DNA from: Artemisia argyi
Lineage: Eukaryota > Streptophyta > Magnoliopsida > Asterales > Asteraceae
Assembly: GCA_030686995.1 (NCBI GenBank)
Contig: CM060680.1
Location: 82,326,060-82,390,059 of the forward strand
Length of the DNA stretch: 64,000 bases
Direction: 5' to 3'
Shown here: piece by piece, positions 10,972 through 23,604 of the stretch
Layout: each line of letters opens with the position of its first letter
How positions within the stretch are numbered: the first letter of the stretch is position 1
The notes under the pieces: model-generated
Told to the model about the DNA's origin: nothing
Seen by the model: the letters and a program-made list of their open reading frames with translations, nothing else
The model's database searches: none
Translations under genes and position numbers: made by a program

Positions 10972-12297
10972 ATGGCCCCACGACTAAACCCTGTCAGAGC
11001 TACCCGAACTGGTCCTGCAGTGACTACCCCTGGTCGCCGAGGACGCCGTCCTACACGAAATGTTGAGACCCCTACTCTCGACAACTTGGACACCACTAAT
11101 CAAAATGACAGGAACCAAAACGTTGATGTTCAGGGAGACAATGGTCATATTCCACCTAATCCACCCACTGTGGATCAAGCTATGACCAATCAACTTGTGG
11201 AACAACGTGTTGCTGAACTACTAGCTTAGTCAAATCACTCTAACAACTCAGCTGGAACTTTTCCACCTGTTCGTACTACTGGGTGTAACTACAAGGAGTT
11301 TCGAATCTGTGGACCCATTGAGTTTGGTGGAACTGAAGGAGTGGTCTACTTGGTCAGGTGGATAGAGAAAACTGAGTCAATGTTTACTATCAGTAATTAT
11401 GCAGAGAATGCGAAGGTAAAGTTTTATTCTTTTACTTTTTAGGATGAAGCATTAACTTGGTGGAACAATTATCGTAATTCAATTGGGAGTGAAGTGGCCT
11501 ATGCCATGACTTGGGAGCAGTTCAAGTCCTTGCTGATTCAGAATTATTGCCCAAGAAATGAGGTTAAGAAATTGGAGATTGAATTTTGGAATCACAAAGT
11601 GAAGGGTACTGACATGGTGACTTACAATCGTCGTTACCAAGAGTTAGCCTTGCTTTGCCCAGATATGTTTATGACTGAGACTTAGAAGATTGAGCGGTAT
11701 ACCGATGGGTTACCTGTGGCTACAAGGAACGATGTGATTGCTGCTAGGCCTGCTAATGTTCATGAGGCTATTACGATCGCTCAATAATTGACGGATTCGT
11801 TGGAACTGGAAGATGCTGAAAAGGAAAAGAATGGAAAGAGGAAGAGAGACCATCACTCTAAGGGTAATGATCACCGAAACAAGCGACAAGCAGTTGCCAA
11901 GGTTTATGTTATTGGGGATGGAGATAAGAAAAATCATAATGGAGAGTCGCCCAAGTGTGGCTGTTGTTATCGAAATCATTCTAGACGATGTACTGTGATG
12001 TGTAAGAACTGCTCAAAGATTGGGCATATAGCTAAGGATTGTAGAGCTCGACCACTTGCTATGGTCCAAGCTACTCCTGAAACTATGAGTAAGGCGAATG
12101 TCACTTGTTTTGGATGTGGGAAGAAAGGACACTATAGGAATGAGTGCAGGGAATCATGGAATCGAAGTAACCAAGGAACGGGTGGTAATGGGTACAATCA
12201 TGGAAACCGAGGAACTAGAGGAAACCGTGGAGGACATGACAATGAGAACCAGCGAGTGGAAGCAAGAGCTTCTCATGGGAGAGTGTATGAAATTTGA
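10972..12297 (+). pseudogene. gag: Tekay chromovirus gag with four in-frame stops
   Basis: Capsid and nucleocapsid protein of a Ty3/Gypsy element. ATG at 10972 lies just after a TGTGTTTCAG string. One frame runs to 12297 but is broken by TAG at 11227, 11440 and 11683 and TAA at 11785. The basic Pro/Arg N-terminus is followed by the Retrotrans_gag capsid region (about 11280-11740: strings such as EALTWWNNY and the WEQFKSLL segment) and, near the C-terminus, two zinc knuckles: CKNCSKIGHIAKDC and CFGCGKKGHYRNEC. The tail is Gly/Asn/Arg-rich. All stops are substitutions without frame change, which points to point mutation of an old copy rather than indel decay. Confidence 0.9.
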
Positions 12298-12975
12298 AAC
12301 GAGAGAGGTGAAGACCCGAACGTCGTTACTGGTACGTTCCTTCTCAATAATCGTTATGCTTCCATACTGTTTGATACTGGTGCCGATAGGATTTTTGTGT
12401 CCACTACTTTTGCGCCCCTACTAGAAAAACCCCCGATGGCCTTAAGGATTGGTTATGATGTAGAGTTAGCTAACGGAAACATAAAAAGGGTTAAAACTAT
12501 TATCCGCAGCTGCACGTTAAATTTCTTGAATCATCCTTTCAACATAGATCTTCTATCCGTCGCGTTAGGAAGTTTCGATGTCATCATTGGTATGGATTAG
12601 TTGTCTAAGTATCGTGCTCACATTCTTTGCGATGAGAAAATTGTGCATGTGCCTTATGGCAAGGAGATTTTAAATATACAAGGCGATCGAAATGGTTTGA
12701 AGAGCCCATCCAGATTAGTAGTCATTTCTTGTACTAAGCTACCAAAGCTAATGGAAAAAGGATGTTACCTTTTCTTAGCTCTAATTTCTGAGAAAGGAGG
12801 GAAGGAGAAGAAAGAAAGGTGCATAGGAGATGTGCCTATAGTTCGTAACTTTCCAGATGTATTCCCAGATGATTTGCAGGGAATCCCACCCGCTAGACAA
12901 GTGGAATTTTAGATCGAGTTGATACCTGCTGCTGCACTTGTAGCACGGGCACCTTATCGACTCGCACCGACTTAA
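12298..12975 (+). pseudogene. pol: Tekay chromovirus protease and start of RT, with stops
   Basis: This continues the gag frame after a TGA at 12295-12297. The retroviral-type aspartic protease motif is present: FDTGAD at 12370-12387, with the catalytic Asp codon at 12373-12375. The partner hydrophobic segment ends FDVIIGMD just before a TAG at 12598-12600. Further stops are TAG at 12910-12912 and TAA at 12973-12975. The region after 12840 is the N-terminal edge of reverse transcriptase (FPDVFPDDLQGIPP). The frame is lost shortly after 12975 through the rearrangement described at 12999-13045. Confidence 0.85.
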
Positions 12976-13041
12976 CTAGAAGAGTTGTCGAAACAATTGG
13001 CAGAGTTAGCTGAAAAGGGGTTTATACGGCCAGAGTTAGCA

Positions 13042-14216
13042 GAAAAGAGCTGAATAAATTAACCGTGAAGAATAGATACCCACTACCGAGGATCGATGAC
13101 TTGTTCGATCAGCTTCAAGGATCAAGTGTTTATTTGAAGATCGATCAGAAATCGGGGTATCATCAACTTAGAGTTCGCGAAGAGGACATTCCGAAAACGG
13201 CTTTCAGAACCCGTTACGGGCATTACGAGTTCCAAGTGATGCCGTTTGGGTTGACTAACGCACCGACGATATTCATGGATCTCATGAATCGGGTGTGTAA
13301 GCCTTACTTGGACAAGTTTGTGATCATGTTTATAGACGGTATTCTGATTTATTCGAAGAATAAAGAGGAGCCTGAGGAGCATCTAAGACTCATCTTGGAA
13401 TTGCTCAGGCAGGAAAAGCTGTATGCCAAGTTTTCCAAATGCGAGTTTTGGATTCCGACGGTACAATTCTTGGGTCATGTGATTGATAGCCAAGGAGTTC
13501 ATGTAGATTCCGCTAAGATTGAAGCCATTAAAGATTGGGCCGCTCCGACGACCCCAACTGAAGTTCGTCAATTTTTGGGATTAGCTGGTTACTATCGAAG
13601 ATTCATTGAGGGATTTTTGAAAATAGCGAAACCGTTGACCAAATTGACTCAGAAGAATGTTAAATACGAATGGAGAGATAAGGAAGAGGAAGCGTTCCAA
13701 TCACTTAAGGAGAAGTTGTGTAGTGCCCCTATCTTGGCATTGCTAGAAGGTAGTGAAGATTTTGTTGTTTACTGTGACGCTTCTCATAAAGGATTGGGAG
13801 CTGTTTTAATGCAACGAGAGAAGGTGATAGCTTATGCTTCCCGACAGCTCAAGAAGCATGAGAAGAACTACACCACCCATGACTTGGAGTTAGGTGCTAT
13901 GGTTTTTGTTTTAAGGATATGGAGACATTATCTGTATGGAACCAAGTGTGTTGTGTACACTGACCATAAGAGTCTACAACACATCTTGAATCAAAAAGAG
14001 CTAAACATGAGACAGCGACGTTGGATAGAGCTACTAAGTGATTATGATTGCGAGATCCGTTATCATCCCGGTAAGGCAAACGTCGTTGCTGACGCTCTTA
14101 GTCGGAAAGAGAGAATACCACAATTACGAGTTAGGTCATTAGGAATGACTATCGTTTCGCCGTTACCATCTCAGATAATAGAAGCACAAACGGAAGCGTT
14201 GAAGACAGAAAACTGA
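13042..14216 (+). pseudogene. pol: Tekay chromovirus reverse transcriptase-RNase H, catalytic residue changed
   Basis: RNA-dependent DNA polymerase plus RNase H, the copying enzyme of the element. The RT fingers/palm start is missing: an estimated 75-80 bp that normally follow the GFIRP string are absent and the sequence restarts at ELNKL, in a different frame from the protease. Visible RT motifs: [21 protein letters not shown], then FIDG at 13329-13340 where the catalytic two-aspartate box is expected; the second Asp is Gly (codon 13338-13340). Connection and RNase H follow: [12 protein letters not shown] (catalytic Asp), the Glu in HDLELGAM, and TDHKSL and VADALSR near the end. The frame ends with TGA at 14214. 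The enzyme cannot be active as it stands. Confidence 0.9.
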
Positions 14217-15603
14217 CCTGCTGAGAATATCTTTGGGATGGCAGAAAATGAGATAAGATTTCTTAAGCATTCTGATGGAATATTATATTGTGGGGACCGA
14301 AGTTGGGTACCATTGTATGGAGGAATTCGTGAGTTGATTATGCATGAGTCGCATAAGTCAAGGTATTCTATTCATCCTGGGTCTGACAAGATGTATCAGG
14401 ATCTGAAGAAATTGTATTTTTGGCCAAACATGAAGGCAGATATAGCATTGTACGTCAGCAAGTGTTTGGCATGTTCGAAGGTTAAGGCAGAACACTATAG
14501 ACCATTAGGGTTGTTGACACAACCAGAACTCCCAGTTTGGAAGTGGGAGCGGATCACAGTGGATTTTATTACCAAATTACCGAGGACAGCTAGTGGTTGT
14601 GACGCTATCTAGGTAATTGTGGATCGGTTGATTAAGTCCGCTCATTTCCTAGCGATTAGCGAAGATGATAGTATCGACAAAGTTGCTAGGTTGTATGTGA
14701 AGGAAATCATTTCTCATCATAGTGTTCCAATATCGATTATTTCGGATCACGACAGTTGTTTCACGTCAGCTTTGTGGCAATCACTCTTAACAGCTTTGGA
14801 GACGAGACTTGATATGAGCACTGCTTATCACCCCCAAACCGACGGTCAGAGTGACAGAACTATTCAGACCTTGGAGGATATGCTTCGTACCTATATAATT
14901 GATTTTGGTAAAGGCTGGGAGAAATATTTACCTCTTGCGGAATTCTCTTATAACCAACAGCTACCATACTACTATTAAAGCTGCACCATTTGAAGCTTTG
15001 TACGGTCGTAAATGTCGTTCTCCGGTTAGTTGGGCTGAGGTTGGTGACATCCAACTCACAGGCCTCGAGCTTATTTTGGAAACCACTGAGAAAGTGACTC
15101 AAATTCGTGAGCGGTTGCAAGCAGCTCATGATAGATAGAAAAGTTACGCCGATCAGAGACATAAACCTCTTGAGTTCCAGGTAGGAGACAAAGTGATGCT
15201 AAAGGTCTCACCTTGGAAAGGATTAATACGTTTTGGGAAATGTGGGAAGCTCAACCCCCGCTACATTGGACCATTTCAGATTCTAGAGAGAATTGGGCCC
15301 GTAGCTTATCGGTTGGAGCTACCACATGAATTGAGCAAGGTTCATGATGTATTTCATGTGAGTAATTTGAAGAAGTGTCTTTCGGATGAAACACCGCTTA
15401 TACCGATGAAAGATATTCGAGTTGATGAGAGTTTGAACTTCGTGGAAGAGCCTATCGAGATTACGGATCGATAGATTAAGCGATTCAAGCGCAGCCGTAT
15501 TCCACTCATCAAGCTTCGTTGGAATTCACGTCATGGACCGGAATTTACGTGGGAATGTGAGGATGAGTTTCGGAAGAGATATACTAAGCTTTTTACTTTG
15601 TAG
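14217..15603 (+). pseudogene. pol: Tekay chromovirus integrase with C-terminal chromodomain-like region, disrupted
   Basis: Integrase joins the cDNA to the host chromosome. It contains the HHCC zinc-binding region ([11 protein letters not shown], then CLACSKVK), the catalytic core with Asp in TVDFI and SDHDS, and at the third acidic position the string DGQSDRT, where Asp (codon 14853-14855) stands in place of the usual Glu. Breaks: TAG at 14610-14612, a one-base insertion near 14953, TAG at 15136-15138 and at 15472-15474. The C-terminal part carries the GPF/Y module (RYIGPFQIL), the [12 protein letters not shown] string and a degenerate chromodomain (PEFTWE) ending at TAG 15601. This end structure places the element in the chromovirus (Tekay/Del) branch. 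Confidence 0.9.
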
Positions 15604-15637
15604 ATGGAAAGTTCCGAGTGAAACCTGGGACGGGTTT

Positions 15638-15655
15638 CTTCTGAGGCTGGGAGGA
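15638..15655 (+). other. Polypurine tract of Tekay copy 1
   Basis: Purine-rich GAGGCTGGGAGGA directly upstream of the LTR start at 15656, where plus-strand DNA synthesis would be primed. It is interrupted by pyrimidines and so looks partly decayed. Confidence 0.6.
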
Positions 15656-16041
15656 TGTGACAACTCGCAATTTAGGGAGATATTTTAAAACCCGCATTAC
15701 GTTAAAGTTTGATGATAATTAAATGTTTGCAGTTTTATTCCCAACGGATTTGTATTAAATTATGAAATTTATGTGGAATTAAATTTGAATTATTGTTTTG
15801 AGATGGAATTTATGTCGTGAATTTATGATTGAGACGTCTTTTGGGCACTACGTTGACTCCGGCACTAGGAATAACCTAACACGTTTAAAATTTTTGATTT
15901 ACGGTTTGGTTTATATATTAAACGAACGTATCGTGAAATTGTAAAATACTGGGAACGATTTCGAGTTGAGGGTGTCGGGATATTTTGAAAAGTTTATGGA
16001 ATTGGTCCTGGTGTTTACTTAACTAGCCACTCCCCTCTCAC

Positions 16042-16044
<3 letters not shown>

Positions 16045-16116
<72 letters not shown>

Positions 16117-16215
16117 TTTTATTAAAAACCAACACTTTTATTAACAATAAATAGGATTTTGAAAAGTTTATGGAATTGGTCCTGGTGTTTACTTAACTAG
16201 CCACTCCCCTCTCAC

Positions 16216-16294
<79 letters not shown>

Positions 16295-16295
16295 G
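16045..16295. repeat. Two (ATT)n microsatellites in duplicated LTR segment
   Basis: ATT trinucleotide runs at about 16041-16106 and 16216-16294, each preceded by the same CCACTCCCCTCTCACT sequence: a local tandem duplication carrying the microsatellite with it. Confidence 0.85.
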
Positions 16296-16398
16296 TTTCA
16301 AAGAAAAGAAAAAATAATAATAATAAAGAGTAAATTGGTCCTTGTGGACCGGCCTTAACATACACTCAACACAACACCCTCACCATCTTCATCATTCA

Positions 16399-16400
<2 letters not shown>

Positions 16401-16448
<48 letters not shown>
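16401..16448. repeat. (CT)n microsatellite
   Basis: About 48 bp of CT dinucleotides in the LTR, resembling the pyrimidine-rich promoter/leader tracts of plant genes. Confidence 0.9.
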
Positions 16449-16449
<1 letters not shown>

Positions 16450-18147
16450 AACCCTGCCGCCGCCCCACTCCGGCAGCCACCACCATCACACCGCCAACCC
16501 TACAACCCTACCATCACCACCATCTTAACCACCTTTACGTGCCCTTTCTTTTGGTGTAACTCATGCGCGACACAAAAACCCCTAACCCCCTCGTTTGATC
16601 ATCACCGCCAGCTTAAACACCACCATCACCACTAATACTATTGGGTTTTAAAGACTCTTGATTTTTGGAGTCGTTAAAAGGTAGGTAGTCACGTTTTTGC
16701 ACCAAAGGTGCCACGATTTGGGTTCAAATCTGTGTATACACGGATTATATTGTTGGGTTTTGAAATATATTGATGGGAAATGGTATTTTGTTAATAAAAA
16801 TGAGTTTGTTATCCGGGTTTGATGAGTTTCTCATGGAGGTCGAGTGAAACCATGAGCCATGGCTGACGGCTTGATGTGGTTCGAGCCTTGTGGCTTATTT
16901 TGTTGATGTTTTGACCTAGTAATCTTGTAGCAAGGGTTTGCCATTTGGAGTTTGGTTTTGGCTTGGATTTGATGACTTTTTATGTTGTTGTCGTTCTTGT
17001 GTGCTGCGACCCAAGCAGGTCCGTTTGGGCAGTTTTTGAGTGCTCGGATGAGCTTAAGCTGAGACCAATTGGTCATGGGTTTGAGTCACCTTGACTCGTG
17101 GTCTTGCCGAGACCCAAGTGGGTCTCATGGCACGGGTTTGACTTGGTAAATCAACCCGAAACTTGTATATGTTTGATGTCCTTCTTGTTGTTGTGTTAAT
17201 GTTGTTATTGTTGTGTTTAATTGTTTTGGCCGAATACCATTTGATGGGTCGAGACCCTTTGTGGTCTCGACAATGGGTATATGATTATTTTGGCAAAGTG
17301 TTGTCGATTATGTGGATGAATGGGGACCGATTATGAGACGGTCGCATTAGTTTAACGGAGATAGGTTAAGGTGCTATAGTCGAACCCTATTGTTGTAGTT
17401 TGTGATATGGGACGAATGATGGAGTTGTGAAATTGACATATTACTTTGGACTTGTGGTTGTGCGAGTCGGACTTGAGGTGAGTCATAGCCCCACTTTTAC
17501 TTTTGAATATTGTTTTCAATACTTGGGGTGAGAAACGTGCAAATTGTATTATGTGGACTATTATTGCTGTTTATTTAAAACTTGCTATGCTTATAGAACT
17601 AGGTAGGTTGTAGCGCATGTCTTATCCTTACGAATGCAAGAACATGTCGTATCCTTACAAATGTTAGGCATGTCGCATCCTTGCGAATGCATATTAATTT
17701 GAATGGTTTTGGACTATAGTGTGAACCTATAGGTTTGGTTTAGTGATTCGAGGCCTAGTCTAGCTAGCAAGAGTTTTACGTATATGTCCACTTGATTGAA
17801 TTAAGAATTTAAACCTATGATCTCACCAGCGAAAGCTGACTTTTAGCACGTTTTCTCAGGTAATTAAGTGATGACTTGGGATGCTTGTGTTTGGAAGGCT
17901 TCGCATGGAAATCTGGTTAAAGGATCTATTTCTGAACTCTGATATGTTATTGTGGACCTATGTTTAACTTATTTTGGGCCTTACTTTGCATATTTGGGAT
18001 GAATGAAACTTTAAAACCCTGGTTGGTTTTTCTTTTACTTATGTTTACTTTATCTCGTTTCTTTATGACTTGTGATGGATACCAATTCCCGTAGCACCCC
18101 GAAAGCTTGTTCAGTCTTCAGCTGTACCAAATTTTAGGGGTGTTACA

Positions 18148-18200
18148 GTACACGGCCCACAATTGGTATTAAGGAATGCAACCCATCACCCCCCACAATT
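18148..18200 (+). mobile_element. Fragment of Athila 5' LTR between two insertions
   Basis: 53 bp matching the Athila LTR at about 33750-33806 (shared TACACGGCC and GGTATTAAGGAATGCAACCC). It is stranded between the chromovirus 3' LTR and the 18201-27292 element. The last five bases, CAATT, are the target duplication of the latter. A 30-odd bp segment is present again right of 27292, hinting at an earlier small duplication. Confidence 0.75.
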
Positions 18201-18752
18201 TGTCACAACCCGCTATTTCCCAGGTCAATACTATTTTCTAAACTCGAATTTAAATTCTTGACGTTTGATTTGAAACATTTTTACATGAGCCTTTTACTTG
18301 AATCGACGCGAATTTCTAATTAAATTCTAAGTACTCTAGGACTTAGGCTAATTTTTGTCCACAACGCTCCGGTACCTTGCTCCTTCCCCAATTCATAATT
18401 TTATACTATAAAACAAATTTCTATTCTTTAAATACTTACGGTTTTAAATTCAACAAAATGTTAATTTTTATTCAAGAATGTAACACATGACATACCCGAT
18501 TTTCTCAACAATTATTTTTAGAGTATTTTTATACTTCCAAAATTATTACAAAAGTCCCAAAAATATTTTCCGATGACCAAGTTAAATTCTTTACATCTTA
18601 CGTTTAATTACGTATAACTTTCGTTAACTACCAAACTAATACCCAATACATATTTTTACTACCCAATACACTCAATATATACATTTTTTACAAATAAAAG
18701 CCATTTTCTTCCAAACTTTTCCTATGAGCCGCCCCTCCCCATATGTTGTATG

Positions 18753-18799
<47 letters not shown>

Positions 18800-19383
18800 A
18801 ACACAACATATCTATCTACATTGTACTAAAAAAATCTATACTTGAAAACATGTAATTAATAAGGATGGCTAGAACCACTCCTTGTCCCCTTCTTTTCCAT
18901 GATTTTCGGCAAACAAGGACCAATACAAGATATTTTGTTGACCACATTTTTACCACATTTAGTATATATATACACACATTAGTATTCACACTAGTTACAA
19001 AAAAAAATATATATATATATATCACCTCCCACTATATACATATTTCGACATACCAAAGGAGCAAGGGAAGAAAAATGAGCTTGTTGGGTACTTTCAAGAG
19101 TACTTAGGGCAAGATTAACAAGGGTTGGATACTAATCTTGGGGGTTACACAAGTGTTTTACTAATCTCATCTCACTAACCTCTTTGTAAGTAATTTTTAT
19201 ACTACTAATACTTCATGATCTTCATGATTTTTATGCTTGATAAGTGTGTATACTTAGTTATCACTTGGTACATGTTGAAACATCTTACATCCACTTTGAT
19301 CTCTTACCAAGAAAATATATTTTGTACAAGTTTTCATCACAAGAAAAGTTGTTAATAGAAATCTCTACAAGAAAATGAAATAA

Positions 19384-19465
<82 letters not shown>

Positions 19466-21342
19466 AGTTTTGAATACTTGGATGATCTTGAACAAGGACT
19501 TTAAATATTATTAGGTTATGTTTAGATCACTATTTTTCTAGTTGATGGATGACCTAGGACAAGAATTGGAGTTGTTGGTAAAATATTGTAGCCAAGAAAA
19601 TACTAGGAAAATAACTTGACATTATTATGATGAATCTGTCCCTTTTCGACCCTCTGTGGAAAATCAGTACTTGGTTGGCCATATTGGACTTGAAATATAG
19701 AAAATAGATTTAATAACGAGAACGTGGCCGCTTGAACGGGTTAAAACGGACTTATAATGAAAAAGATATGCTATTTTCAATATTTACGACGAAAACTATA
19801 ACTTTCTGAAAATAATAAGTCTGTCTCGATTTTCTACCTAGGAAAACTGAGGTTTAATGATTTCTAAAATAACCGAGACCTTGAAAATACTAGAGTACAC
19901 TTGAATACCTTCGCGGGGATATAAAGAACTTGAAAAACGGAACTACGACGCGAAAGTTATGGCCTAAAGAAGTTGGACAAAACTATATAATAATTGACAG
20001 CTTTTATTTAAAAGCTGATGGAATTTATAAAATGGACTTTTGGACATTTTAAGTTGTATTTTGGCTAAAATGACGTAAATAAGAATGGTAGAGCCTTACG
20101 TATACTTATTAGGTGCGTTAGAGTTTTTCAAAATATATATTTACAAGACGACTAATATTTGGTTGTGAGATTTACAAGCTACGTTTTCTAAAATGGTGGA
20201 TGACTTAAACTCGGGATTACTTTGATTAAATACATTTTTGACGACGAATACTACGACAACATGTACAAGTGATAATATAGTGTATGACTTGCATGCTTGA
20301 CCTTGTTTTCGAACCTAAGACATATGCATTATTTAGGCCGCGATTAGAGTACCCGGACTTTATTTCCAACTACTACTTTGTCTATCGGATATTGCTGTTG
20401 CTAAGGTGAGTTCATAACCCCCACTTTTACTTGTTTTACAACTGTTTTGGGGGAAGATACATGCTCATTACTATTTAAATTCAATGCTTGATTTACTTGA
20501 ACGCGATTCATTTTCTCAAACATTACTGGATGGTTGAAATACTTGATTGATTACTTGAATACCTTATGAATTACTTATTCCATCCTTGATTACTTTCTTA
20601 TGGATACAAGTTCTTGCTTTTGCGGACATAAATACAAAACTGTTACTTTACCTGAGTTACCTATTACTGCCACTGAAGTCCCCTTTATCATGAACCGTTA
20701 ATTACATGCGTGTGAGCGCGAATGCTGTGGATAGATCTATTTGGGTTGACACCCCGTCCGAGTTGGTCGCGCCAACCTGTCAAACGGACGCATATCATTC
20801 GGATTACTTCCGAGTGTCTGGCAAACACTTGCAAGGGGCATTATTATGATTGATTTCATACGATTACGTCGAGCTTCGGGGTCATGAGCTTAGGCACTGT
20901 ATACCCTATTTTTGGCTGTGACATTGTATTTGTTATATTGTCTTGCCTTCCGCAAAATACTTGTTTACCGAAAATACTTGTTTACCTAAAATACTTGTTT
21001 ACCGAAAATACTCGTTTACTAAAATCTATGAACTCACCAGCTTTATGCTGACGTTTTAGCATGTATTTTCAGGTTCTTAAGGCGTTATCTTACCTTTGGA
21101 GGCTTTTGGCAAGGCATGGCATGGTCATAGAAGACTCTGATAACTAATTGGGACCGCTTTAACTAAATTATGGGTCTATTTCCACACTTCTTTTATAATA
21201 TGAAAAATAAATGCTTTGATAAAAATTTTCATTCTAAATAAATGAAATGAAACCATTCTTTGTACCATATGTTATGATACCAATTGAGTTGCACCCCAGT
21301 GACATGTAAGCTTCCGCTGGACCCGATTTCTGGGGTATGACA
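18201..21342 (+). repeat. 5' LTR of the LARD-like element
   Basis: Begins TGTCACAACCCGC and ends GGGGTATGACA. It contains a poly-A run (about 18754-18798), an AT microsatellite (about 19387-19462) and a four-unit TTGTTTACCGAAAATAC minisatellite (20950-21020). Short ORFs in it (for example 18865-19107) recur identically in the other LTR simply because the LTRs are copies; I see no evidence that they are genes. Confidence 0.93.
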
Positions 21343-21345
21343 GAT

Positions 21346-21357
21346 TGGTATCAGAGC
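21346..21357 (+). other. Primer binding site of the LARD-like element
   Basis: TGGTATCAGAGC, 3 bp after the LTR end, complementary to initiator methionine tRNA. Confidence 0.93.
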
Positions 21358-23600
21358 CTCGGTTATAGAGAATTGGGTATTTCCAAAACCCATACTATAA
21401 CTACCTTTACAAAAACTTAACCCTATGACCGCCACATGCCTGCCTGCCAAGCCACTGCCTTACTTGATATTTTACTTAATGATCTATGTGACGTAACTAT
21501 GTGTTATACCTTGCTACTTGATAACCTATACTTTACATGATTTACGCTATTCACTATAAGTATTTTCTATACACTTATACATACATACCGTACCTGTCAC
21601 ACCATTACGCCTTTTCCCCTACGTAATCTTACCATTTGACTTCAAGTTGGGACACTCATTTTGGTCTTTCAAAACAACTTTAAAAAGCTAGAGACATATT
21701 ACTAGCGTAACTGAACTAACATACACACTCGTACTTTTGAAGGTCCTTTAAACCTTCCGACATATCATGATTAATACAAATGGTCTCTAAAAATTTTCAA
21801 AATCATATGTGACACCGTTTTATGTGACATTAAAACCCATTATAGTCTGCCAATTTCCCTGACTACCTTACTAGCCGTTTCTGAAGACTAGTTTGAACAC
21901 TCGTCCCATGCTTTTGTAACACTATACTTTTGGAACACCTACTTTCGGGACACGACTTTATAACACCTCATTCTTCCTCACTTCTTGTGGATTTGAAGAA
22001 TCACGTCACCAGGAATGTAACGACAGAAATCGACAGAAATGTTTACCCCTACTTAATGTATTTTTCGATTCCGAGGACAAGTTGGAAAACTTGTCGGCCA
22101 CCCTCCCAACACCCATATCACTGACCTACTTACTAATGCCCGACAATGAGACGGAGCCATTCATGAGACCTCTCGAAAGATGAATAGGAGAGCCACTAAT
22201 AATCTTACTCCTCCCACCCGACTAGAGTTTATCACCAGAAAATCCATTCACCACTCTACCCTATTACCGGTGACACGCATGGCGCCTCGTAAGGAACATC
22301 ACGCACCAGTAGAAACTGCTTGACGACCAACCAATGGTCTCGTTAGACCAGAATAAAGCCTGAGAGGTTGAGTACGAATATTCTGTCCTTCTCAATCAAC
22401 ATTCGCTATACTTATTGATTATCACATTTGCTGTTGTTCTCATTCATAATCAATCAACATCCTTGATACTTATTTGACTTTGCATTTATTGACTCATTCT
22501 CGTTCGTAACACTTATTGTCTTTCCCATTTATTACTGTCTTCATCCTTACTCAATCAATATTCGACTTTTCATTTGCTGTTTGCTCTCATTCGTGACATT
22601 TATTGTCTAACCGGTTATTTGTTGTTCACATTCAATCTTAATCAAAATTCGTAATACTAATTAACTTCTCGCTGATTACTTGTTCATAGTTATGACATTT
22701 ATTGTCTTTCTCATTTATTGTTCACTCTCAATTACCTTCAATCAACATTCGAAAAATTTAATGTCTCTTGTATTTATTGTTGTTCTTACTTAGCATTCGA
22801 TTTGCGTAATGCTTTTCTCATTTATTGCTTGTCCTCATTTATTCTCATATGGGATGCTTATTGTCGGTCTCATTTCTTGATTGTCCTCATTTGACACCCT
22901 GTCTTTCAGTATTTACCCCTCTTGATTATTATTTGAACACTTTGGTTCTCTCGGTTAATTTATTATTGTGTTGATATTCTCCATCCATCCTCTTTGCTAT
23001 CGTAATGATTTATGATTCCTCTATTTGCGTTTATTTGCATCATTATTGGTCCTTCTTTCACCTATCATTTCGTTTGTTTCTTTGTTCATCCTGATTTCAA
23101 ACATGCCTTTTAAGCATTCTTTGTTCTTGACATCTAAACCTATTTACTATTTTTATGATTTATTGACTCTTTCGTTTGCATAAATCAATCACGTTTTCCT
23201 TCTTCATTCGTACATCTAATCTCCTTTCAATCATTCTTTGTTTTGACATCTAATTCTATTTACTATTGTTGTGATTCATTAATTCTTTTTCGTTAATCAA
23301 TAGCAGTTTTCTTCTTTATTCGTACGGATATTTAATCTTTCTTTCAAGCATTATTGGCTCATACTAGTACGAATGTTCTTTCTATTGTTGATCTTTTCGT
23401 TTGCAACCTTTCAGTTTTAACATTCTATGTTCTTAAAACATGGTACTTGACATGATTCCCTTTTTATTCTTATGATTCATTAGTTCTTTCATGTGTATTG
23501 TAATGTACTTCTCACTCCTTTCATTAGCATTGACATCTACTTATTTTGGCTATTAGTACGCTTCCTTGGCCATTTCATTTTCATTGATCGTTAGTACACA
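21358..23600 (+). other. Non-coding interior of the LARD-like element
   Basis: Pyrimidine-rich sequence without ORFs. From about 22390 to 23600 it is full of imperfect repetitions of TTATTGTC, CATTCGT and ATCAACATTCG strings with a loose period of several tens of bases, which looks like an old, decayed tandem repeat. No gag, protease or RT motif is visible in any frame. Confidence 0.6.
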
Positions 23601-23604
23601 TCAG

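Larger units (their letters stand above)
15656..18147 (+). mobile_element. 3' LTR of Tekay chromovirus copy 1
   Basis: 2492 bp from TGTGACAACTCG to GTGTTACA. Only the last 679 bp match the 5' LTR. Internally there is a direct duplication of about 170 bp (segments starting near 15980 and 16153, both reading TTTTGAAAAGTTTATGG and both running into an ATT microsatellite), a CT microsatellite and a Pro/His-codon-rich leader-like stretch. The apparent 97-aa ORF at 16342-16635 is a translation of the CT repeat. The LTR is followed by an Athila LTR fragment, so this element inserted into that LTR. Confidence 0.8.

Noticed and set aside
16342..16635. 97-residue ORF with Ser-Leu repeats
   Set aside because: Created by a CT microsatellite inside the Tekay 3' LTR.
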